21,392 nucleotides of DNA from Bacilli bacterium (lineage in GTDB: Bacteria > Bacillota_I > Bacilli_A > RFN20 > CAG-826): positions 1 through 21,392 of the forward strand of contig JAEDOI010000016.1 in the NCBI GenBank assembly GCA_016302065.1. The letters are read 5' to 3'. The position numbers were made by a program, and so were the translations under genes. How positions within the stretch are numbered: the stretch's first letter is position 1; each line of letters opens with the position of its first letter. Below the pieces are notes generated by a model. That model was not told the origin of the DNA and did not search any database. It saw nothing but the letters and a program-made list of their open reading frames with translations. This document shows positions 15,894 to 21,392 of the stretch, one piece after another.

Positions 15894-16603
15894 TGCAAAG
15901 ATATTTTGTAACTAGCAATAATAATGAAATTATTTTTTCTACCGATGATATATTTCATATATCAGTCGTTATGAGAAATAAAATAAATGATTTAATTGAA
16001 ATAGTTTTAGATTCTAATGTTTATTTAGCTAAAATTATTAGTTTTAAACCTTTTAAAGTTGAAATTGTCTCTAAAATTGAAGAAAATCATGAATTAAACG
16101 GATTTATCCGTTTAATTTTATGTTCTTTAAGAGGAGATAAAAATGAATTTGTTATTCAAAAAGCGGTTGAACTTGGAGTGAAAGAAATAATAATTGTAGA
16201 GTCAACTAGAAGTGTAAGTAAGATTTTAGATAAAAAAGATTCAAAACTTGTTAGATATAAAAAAATTATTAAAGAAGCTAAAGAACAATCTAAAAGAACG
16301 TTTGATGTTAATATTGATATTTTGTCTTTTAAAGATATTAGTAATTTAAAAAGTGATCTTAGCATTATTCCTTACGAAGCAACTAATGAATCAATATCAA
16401 ATTTAGGAATTATATTAAATGAATGTAAAGATAAAATTGTTAATGTAATAATTGGTCCTGAAGGTGGATTTACTAAAAGTGAAGTAGAATATTGTCACTC
16501 ATTAAATTATAAAGAAGTAAGTTTAGGAAGAAGAATATTAAGAAGTGAAACGGCCTCTCTTTTTATTCTTTCTTTATTATCATATAATATGGAAACAAAA
16601 TAG
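15893..16603 (+). CDS. rsmE: 16S rRNA (uracil-1498-N3)-methyltransferase RsmE
   Basis: A 236-aa SPOUT-class enzyme that methylates U1498 of 16S rRNA using S-adenosylmethionine. The N-terminal PUA-like part includes HISVVMRNKINDLIEIV. The SPOUT knot shows KAVELGVKEI, IIGPEGGFTKSE (GPEGGF at 188-193) and LGRRILRSETA (211-221), the diagnostic RsmE cofactor loop. Length is typical. ATG 15893 overlaps the preceding TAA (TAATG), and no separate Shine-Dalgarno is needed if translation is coupled. Its place downstream of dnaJ and upstream of mtaB agrees with the Bacillus gene order. Confidence 0.95.
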   Translation: MQRYFVTSNNNEIIFSTDDIFHISVVMRNKINDLIEIVLDSNVYLAKIISFKPFKVEIVSKIEENHELNGFIRLILCSLRGDKNEFVIQKAVELGVKEIIIVESTRSVSKILDKKDSKLVRYKKIIKEAKEQSKRTFDVNIDILSFKDISNLKSDLSIIPYEATNESISNLGIILNECKDKIVNVIIGPEGGFTKSEVEYCHSLNYKEVSLGRRILRSETASLFILSLLSYNMETK

Positions 16604-16605
16604 TT

Positions 16606-17358
16606 ATGGAAAAGAGTATTTATAAAATATTAGAAAGTGAAAGAAATAAAAAGAATAGTCATAGTAATGATGAATATACTTTTTTTGTTAACAATAAACA
16701 TTTTCTAAAAGAAAATACTTATTTCTCTTCCTATGCTTCACCTCTTGATGCTTTTGATTTAATTAAAAGTAATATCATCATTAGAGCTTTAAAAAATAAA
16801 GAAGAAATAGAAGAGATGATTTTATCTAAAGAAAGTGATAAAAACATCGATTTAAAACTTTATATTAAAGAAAAATGTTTAGATTTTCCTTCAATTCAAT
16901 ATGAAAATCTAAAAATATATTTCCCATTTTTCTCAAAAATTACCAACAATGTTTATGTTAATGAAGTTGAAAGATTAAATGACGAACCATACAATGCCCT
17001 TTTTCAAGATTATTCACCTTTTTTAGTTAATCCTTTTGATACATATGGAGTAGATTTATTTGATTCAACATTTACTCGATTAATTAAAATAGATGAAGAT
17101 TTAACAACAGTTGCATTTTATTCATATTATTTAAGTGCAATTTTAATTATTAATAAACAAGGTGGATTGGATAATGTAATTTATTTATTTGATAAACATC
17201 TTAAACATCCAAATAGAAGCCATATTATCGATAGAGTTAAAGCTCTTACTGATAGTTATTATAAAAACAATATTCACGATTTTGTTTATACGTTATATAA
17301 AAATGAATTTATAAGTTATAAGGTATTTAAAAAGATATGCAAAGCAAAGAAAATTTAA
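16606..17358 (+). CDS. Unknown 250-aa protein between rsmE and mtaB
   Basis: I do not recognise this protein. It has no signal peptide, no membrane helix and no evident metal or nucleotide motif. It is rich in Tyr, Phe, Asn and Lys. A mid-region (about 121-152, from NEVERLNDEPYNALFQDY to PFDTYGVDLF) is acidic and aromatic, followed by a predicted helical C-terminal third (about 165-250). It begins two bases after the rsmE stop and overlaps mtaB by 22 bases in another frame, so it is almost certainly translated with both. The tight packing and normal codon use argue that it is a real gene. Its position suggests, without proof, a link to RNA modification, or it may be a lineage-specific passenger. 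Confidence 0.72.
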   Translation: MEKSIYKILESERNKKNSHSNDEYTFFVNNKHFLKENTYFSSYASPLDAFDLIKSNIIIRALKNKEEIEEMILSKESDKNIDLKLYIKEKCLDFPSIQYENLKIYFPFFSKITNNVYVNEVERLNDEPYNALFQDYSPFLVNPFDTYGVDLFDSTFTRLIKIDEDLTTVAFYSYYLSAILIINKQGGLDNVIYLFDKHLKHPNRSHIIDRVKALTDSYYKNNIHDFVYTLYKNEFISYKVFKKICKAKKI

Positions 17359-18692
17359 GTTTTATAATCGATTATTTAGGATGCAAAGTTAATAGTTACG
17401 AAGTTAGTTGTGTAGGTGAAGATTTAATAAGTCACGGATTTCATGAGTTTAATGAAAAGAAAGATAAAAATCCTACAGTAATTGTTATTAATACTTGCTC
17501 TGTTACTGAAAAAAGTGATGCAAAAGATCGTAAATTAATTAAACAATATCGTAAAAAATATAAAAAAGCGATACTTGTTGTAATGGGTTGTTATACCCAA
17601 AAAAATTATGATTTAGTTGCTTATGAACTTGATGCTGATATAGTTTTAGGTACTTCTTTAAGAAGTAAGATTTTTGAATATATTCAAAAATTTAAAGAAA
17701 CTAAAGAAAAAATTATTGTTAACGAAATTAATAATAATATTAAGCAATATGAAAACATTAAATTAGATAAATATTTAGATAGAACTAGAGCTTATGTAAA
17801 AATTCAAGATGGATGTGATAATTATTGTACATATTGTTTAATTCCTTATATTAGAGGTAGAAGTAGATCAAGAAAAAAAGAAGAAATATTTGAAGAAATT
17901 AGATCTTTAATTGATAATGGTTATAAAGAAATAGTACTTACTGGTATTGATATGGGAAGTTATGGCCTTGATATTTATCAAAACTATAATATTTCCTCTT
18001 TACTAGAAGATATTTTAAAAAACAATAAAGACTTATATCGATTAAGAATATCTTCTATTGAAGAAAGCCAAATTGATGATAAATTTATTTCTCTTTTTAA
18101 AGAATATAAAAATCTGGCTTCTCATCTTCATATTCCTCTTCAAAGTGGAAGTGAATTTATTCTTAAAAAAATGAATCGAAAATATGATTTAAATAATTTT
18201 AAAGAAAAAGTTAAAAAGATTAGAAGTGTAAGAAAAAATATTTCAATTACTACCGATATAATTGTTGGTTTTCCTTTTGAAACCGATGAAGAATTTGAAA
18301 AGACTTTACAATTTGCTAAAACTATTAAATTTTCTAAAATTCATTGTTTCCCTTATTCAAAAAGAGAAGGAACAATTGCTGCAAAACTTCCTGAACAAGT
18401 AAGTGATATTGATAAAAAGATTAGAGTAGCTAAATTAATTGCTTTAAGTGATAAATTAGAATATGAATATGCTTTAAAATTTAATAATAAAGAGATGGAA
18501 TTTTTAGTAGAAAATTATGATAAAACTACTAAATCTTATAGGGCACATTCTTCAAATTATTTAGAATATTACATTAAAAGCGATGAAAATATTAGTGGAC
18601 AAATTATTAAAACTAAATTTGTTTTAAATAGTGAAGAAAAAGCTATATCTATCAAAAATAAAATTAAATCTAGAATAAAAAGCGAAGAGTAA
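17337..18692 (+). CDS. mtaB: tRNA (N6-threonylcarbamoyladenosine-37-C2)-methylthiotransferase MtaB
   Basis: A 451-aa radical-SAM enzyme that converts t6A37 to ms2t6A in ANN-decoding tRNAs. The N-terminal MTTase domain has the cluster cysteines Cys16 (LGCKVNSYE), Cys54 (NTCSVTEKSD) and Cys85 (MGCYTQ). The radical-SAM CxxxCxxC is Cys160, Cys164 and Cys167 in DGCDNYCTYCLIPYIRGR. HIPLQSGS and a C-terminal TRAM-like part (about 385-440) follow. GCKVN with NTCSVT favours MtaB over MiaB and RimO. The start overlaps the preceding gene, with no clear Shine-Dalgarno. It is the last gene before a strong terminator, matching the end of the related Bacillus cluster. Confidence 0.94.
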   Translation: MQSKENLSFIIDYLGCKVNSYEVSCVGEDLISHGFHEFNEKKDKNPTVIVINTCSVTEKSDAKDRKLIKQYRKKYKKAILVVMGCYTQKNYDLVAYELDADIVLGTSLRSKIFEYIQKFKETKEKIIVNEINNNIKQYENIKLDKYLDRTRAYVKIQDGCDNYCTYCLIPYIRGRSRSRKKEEIFEEIRSLIDNGYKEIVLTGIDMGSYGLDIYQNYNISSLLEDILKNNKDLYRLRISSIEESQIDDKFISLFKEYKNLASHLHIPLQSGSEFILKKMNRKYDLNNFKEKVKKIRSVRKNISITTDIIVGFPFETDEEFEKTLQFAKTIKFSKIHCFPYSKREGTIAAKLPEQVSDIDKKIRVAKLIALSDKLEYEYALKFNNKEMEFLVENYDKTTKSYRAHSSNYLEYYIKSDENISGQIIKTKFVLNSEEKAISIKNKIKSRIKSEE

Positions 18693-18709
18693 GAACAATT
18701 AAATAAAAT

Positions 18710-18745
18710 AAAAAATAATGCGATACTATCGCATTATTTTTTTAT
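18710..18745 (+). terminator. Strong intrinsic terminator after mtaB
   Basis: A 15-bp perfect stem (18710-18724 with 18728-18742) around the triloop ACT, with core TGCGAT/ATCGCA and A-rich and T-rich flanks. The T-run covers 18737-18743. It should end the hrcA-to-mtaB transcript. The A-rich left side means it could also work on the opposite strand. Confidence 0.9.
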
Positions 18746-18817
18746 TAAGAATTTTGTTATAAAGTTATTTTTTTCAACTTATTTATATAAAATTTTTTGG
18801 AGAAAAAAAGGAGAATT

Positions 18818-20248
18818 ATGAAAAAAAGCATATTATTTATAAATTTATTTTTGGTGTTAGCTAGTTGTTCTACAATTAATAATGAAGAAATAGAATTGCC
18901 AGTAGAAACAGCAATTTTAAAAGATACTTTTAAAAAATTAAATAATTCTTCAACTTATACAATTTTCTCAACTAGTAATTTAAAAGGAACCTTAAATGAA
19001 GTTACTTACGAAGATGGGTGGTTTGTTAATCGTAGCGTTTCAACTATTGCAAGTGAAATTTATATAGGAGATAACAACGATTATTCCTTAATTTCTAGTT
19101 TAGGATATTGCGTAGTTGATGAAGGAATAATGAAATATAGTTATGGAGAAAATGGATTTATTATACCGTCTTATCTTCAAACAGAATCTAAAGATTTATT
19201 ATCATCTAGTTGTCTTAAAAATCTTCCAACATTAGAAGAATTTGTTCTTCCTTCTTTACTTAAAACTGGGGATACATATAAATTTAATTTAGGATTAAAA
19301 AGAGATGTTAAAATAGTTGATCAATTTTTAAATACTGCTTTTTATAATTATGAAGATGTTAAAGATAATATAAAAGATTGTTTAGTAAAAGCAGAAAATA
19401 AAGGAAAAAGTTTACACTTTATTTGTCAATTGGATAGTAATGATAATAATAGTGGGGTAATTGATGTTGAAATTACTAATATTGGTGAAGATAAAGCTCC
19501 TGAATCAATAGTTGAATATATCAATAATGGAGGGAGTTATCTTCCCTTTAGTGATGAATTAAAAAATATGAAGAAAACTCTTGATACGTTTTCTCCATAT
19601 TTTTATGAATACGATAATGAAAATTATGGATTACTTCGTTTTACTATTGGTTCATCTTATCGTGCTTTAACATTTTTAGAAAATGAAGGTGAATATAATC
19701 AATATCTTGTTAAAGTAACTGGAGTTGATTCTATTATAGATAATATTTATTGCGTATATGAACATGGTGGAAATTTTTATTCTTATTCATATACTGGATA
19801 CACATTAATTGATCCTACAAATTCTAATTTTAAAAATGTGATGTATAACTGTCAAATATTTGATAATACTGTAACTTCTGATCAACTTGATGAAGCTTTG
19901 GATATTGCAGCTTATGCTTATTTTGGATTATTTGATGTTTATTCTTTAAATTTAAGCTCTTCTTTAGCAATATATAGTGAGACAAAAGAAGAAGTTTTTG
20001 CATTAATTGATGACTGTTATACAACTAAAGATGAAGAAGTTCTTTCCACTTTAAACAATAAACTTTATTTAACAGGTGAAGATAAGATGGTTTGTTTAGG
20101 AGTAAATTTTTTAAATGATTGTTTAACAATCTGTTTTTATAATTCGAGTGGAAGAGGTAATTACTTAACATTTGAAGGTTTTAATGATGATTGTGATATC
20201 GACGAAGTTAATAACTTTTTAAACTTAATTAGGGGGAATACAAAATGA
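18818..20248 (+). CDS. Lipoprotein of unknown function
   Basis: A 476-aa predicted lipoprotein. The signal is short: MKKSILFINLFLVLASC, with lipobox LASC and the lipidated Cys17, followed by a polar stretch. After cleavage it would be anchored on the outer face of the membrane. The mature part is acidic, Asn/Asp/Tyr-rich, and looks beta-rich. I recognise no domain. The start is ATG 18818, after AAGGAG (18808-18813). An in-frame TTG at 18797 would only add a basic leader. It ends TGA inside the next ATG (ATGA), so the two lipoproteins are coupled. The gap behind it (18746-18817) holds AT-rich promoter-like sequence but no box I would defend. Confidence 0.8.
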   Translation: MKKSILFINLFLVLASCSTINNEEIELPVETAILKDTFKKLNNSSTYTIFSTSNLKGTLNEVTYEDGWFVNRSVSTIASEIYIGDNNDYSLISSLGYCVVDEGIMKYSYGENGFIIPSYLQTESKDLLSSSCLKNLPTLEEFVLPSLLKTGDTYKFNLGLKRDVKIVDQFLNTAFYNYEDVKDNIKDCLVKAENKGKSLHFICQLDSNDNNSGVIDVEITNIGEDKAPESIVEYINNGGSYLPFSDELKNMKKTLDTFSPYFYEYDNENYGLLRFTIGSSYRALTFLENEGEYNQYLVKVTGVDSIIDNIYCVYEHGGNFYSYSYTGYTLIDPTNSNFKNVMYNCQIFDNTVTSDQLDEALDIAAYAYFGLFDVYSLNLSSSLAIYSETKEEVFALIDDCYTTKDEEVLSTLNNKLYLTGEDKMVCLGVNFLNDCLTICFYNSSGRGNYLTFEGFNDDCDIDEVNNFLNLIRGNTK

Positions 20249-21392
20249 AAAAAAGCTCAAAAACATTATTTACTTTAGCAGTTGCTTGTTTACTTACACT
20301 TGTTGGATGTGACCAACAAAATGGTGAAAATCCTGATGTTGGAGGTGGCGGTGTACCTGATACTCCTATCGATGTACCAGCTACAGAATATAGCGTAATT
20401 TTTGAATTTGCTGATGGTTCTACTAGGGAAGTGACAGTAAAAGAAAATGAAATAGTTTCAAATATTGGAGAAGACGGAACTGTTAATGAAAATGAAAGAT
20501 GGGATGGATGGTATCTAAATGGTGAACCTTACGATTTTTCAACTCCAGTAACTGGAAATATTATTCTTACTTCTCATACAACTAAATTTGAAGATATTAA
20601 AATTAAAGTCAGTTATTATGAAGATAGTGCTGTTGATGCTCTTGATAGAAATGCTACAAATCATGTAAATAAAGCTGATAAATCATTTGTTGGTTATTAT
20701 GGCTTAGAATATGAAGTAAAAGGAGTATTAACTAATTCTAAGAGTGTTACTTATGATGGGGATTATGAAATTCATGATGCTTTAACTGATGAATTAATCC
20801 AAACTGTAATGGTTGGAGATAAAATTACTTTAACTAAAGATATTTATATTTCTCGTCCTGGAACTATTAAAAAATTTACAATTAATTTTGTAGATTGCTT
20901 AGATTATCTTCCTCAAAGCGTCACTGTTGAAGCAGGAAAAGACTACATGATTCCTGATGTTACAATTCCTTCATCTGAAACTAGCCGATTTATGGGATTT
21001 ATGGTTGATGATTCTATTTTTACTGAACGTCCATATCGAATTTATAGACCAGGTGAAATAATTACAAAAGATGAAATTAAAGCTTATGGAACAATTACAT
21101 TGACACCATATTTTGTTGATATTAGTGAAGCTGTTCAAGTTTCAACTTTTGAAGATTTATTAGCAGTTGATCCTTCTGCAACAGTAATTTTAACTGATGA
21201 TATCGATGCAAATAATGAAGATGTTGGAACTGGAATTGGTGATGGTGAATTTAATGGAATAATTCTAGGTGATGGACATACAATTAGAAATTACACAGTC
21301 AATCATAATGATAATTATAGTGATGGTGCTGGTTTAATCGATCATACTAGCGAAGGTTGCGAAATTTATGATTTAACTGTTGAAAATGTCGA
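20245..21392 (+). CDS. Large surface lipoprotein with InlB-like repeats (cut by window end)
   Basis: An open frame from ATG 20245 runs off the right edge (about 382 codons seen). It has a lipoprotein signal with lipobox LVGC (Cys22), then a Gly/Pro/Asp linker. Residues about 49-115 look like an InlB B-repeat (Flg_new type): a strand FEFADG, WDGWYLNGEPYDFSTPV, then a closing strand. A second, weaker copy lies at about 211-292 (KFTINFVDCLDYLPQ to TLTPYFV). From about 300 the sequence changes to a beta-helix-like pattern (GIILGDGHTIRN, GLIDHT, IYDLTVENV), recalling GLUG or parallel beta-helix proteins. A strong AGGGGGA (20231-20237) lies upstream. It probably has an adhesin or other surface role; substrate unknown. 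The true length is not visible. Confidence 0.85.
   Translation, partial: MKKSSKTLFTLAVACLLTLVGCDQQNGENPDVGGGGVPDTPIDVPATEYSVIFEFADGSTREVTVKENEIVSNIGEDGTVNENERWDGWYLNGEPYDFSTPVTGNIILTSHTTKFEDIKIKVSYYEDSAVDALDRNATNHVNKADKSFVGYYGLEYEVKGVLTNSKSVTYDGDYEIHDALTDELIQTVMVGDKITLTKDIYISRPGTIKKFTINFVDCLDYLPQSVTVEAGKDYMIPDVTIPSSETSRFMGFMVDDSIFTERPYRIYRPGEIITKDEIKAYGTITLTPYFVDISEAVQVSTFEDLLAVDPSATVILTDDIDANNEDVGTGIGDGEFNGIILGDGHTIRNYTVNHNDNYSDGAGLIDHTSEGCEIYDLTVENV

Noticed and set aside
18797..18817. In-frame TTG start for the first lipoprotein
   Set aside because: ATG 18818 has AAGGAG upstream and gives a normal lipoprotein signal; the longer form needs translation through that site.
1..21392. Mycoplasma-type genetic code (TGA = Trp)
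   Set aside because: Trp in the conserved proteins is encoded by TGG, and no gene needs TGA read-through to reach its family length.
1..21392. CRISPR arrays, tRNA or rRNA genes, insertion sequences or phage attachment sites
   Set aside because: I saw no spaced direct repeats, tRNA-like folds with conserved T-loop sequence, transposase genes or flanking repeats around the jet operon.

Overview
The window is very AT-rich (A+T clearly dominates even within codons). It carries an HrcA/CIRCE-controlled heat-shock operon, has no Gram-negative hallmarks, and encodes lipoproteins with Gram-positive style lipoboxes. This points to a Bacillota genome, probably an uncultured gut-type Bacilli lineage (inference). 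Trp codons in the recognised genes are TGG. TGA ends only two genes, both at coupled junctions, so the standard bacterial code fits better than the Mycoplasma code. All genes that I can support are on the + strand, packed with overlaps or gaps of a few bases.

Layout. (1) 1-1451: the tail of an unidentified gene, a short-chain dehydrogenase/reductase, a doubtful 37-codon frame, and a four-helix membrane protein. (2) 1526-7984: a complete four-gene SMC-family operon that I read as a Wadjet (jetABCD) anti-plasmid system: JetA kleisin-like, JetB KITE/winged-helix, JetC SMC-like ATPase with Walker A, signature and Walker B intact, and JetD Toprim nuclease with its acidic residues intact. Each gene overlaps the next. 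A GH3 beta-glucosidase (7984-10425) is attached to jetD through a TGATG stop/start overlap. (3) 10426-10692: a perfect 12-bp hairpin with a C-rich loop, then a promoter carrying two CIRCE operators. (4) 10693-18692: hrcA-grpE-dnaK-dnaJ, a zinc-ribbon/TM2 membrane protein, rsmE, an unknown 250-aa protein and mtaB, closed by a strong terminator. This resembles the Bacillus subtilis order hrcA-grpE-dnaK-dnaJ-prmA-rsmE-mtaB, but prmA is absent and two other genes sit in the cluster. (5) 18818-end: two coupled lipoprotein genes, the second a large cell-surface protein cut by the window end.

How the parts work together. In characterised Wadjet systems JetA, JetB and JetC form a loop-extruding SMC complex that recognises small circular DNA, and JetD cuts it. 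HrcA represses its own operon through CIRCE, and GrpE-DnaK-DnaJ form the Hsp70 folding machine. RsmE and MtaB modify 16S rRNA and tRNA.

The main points for follow-up are the Wadjet operon and its link to a sugar hydrolase, the palindrome at the jetA start, the tandem CIRCE pair, two alternative hairpins that share the dnaJ ribosome-binding site, and the possible small RNA at 10497-10546.
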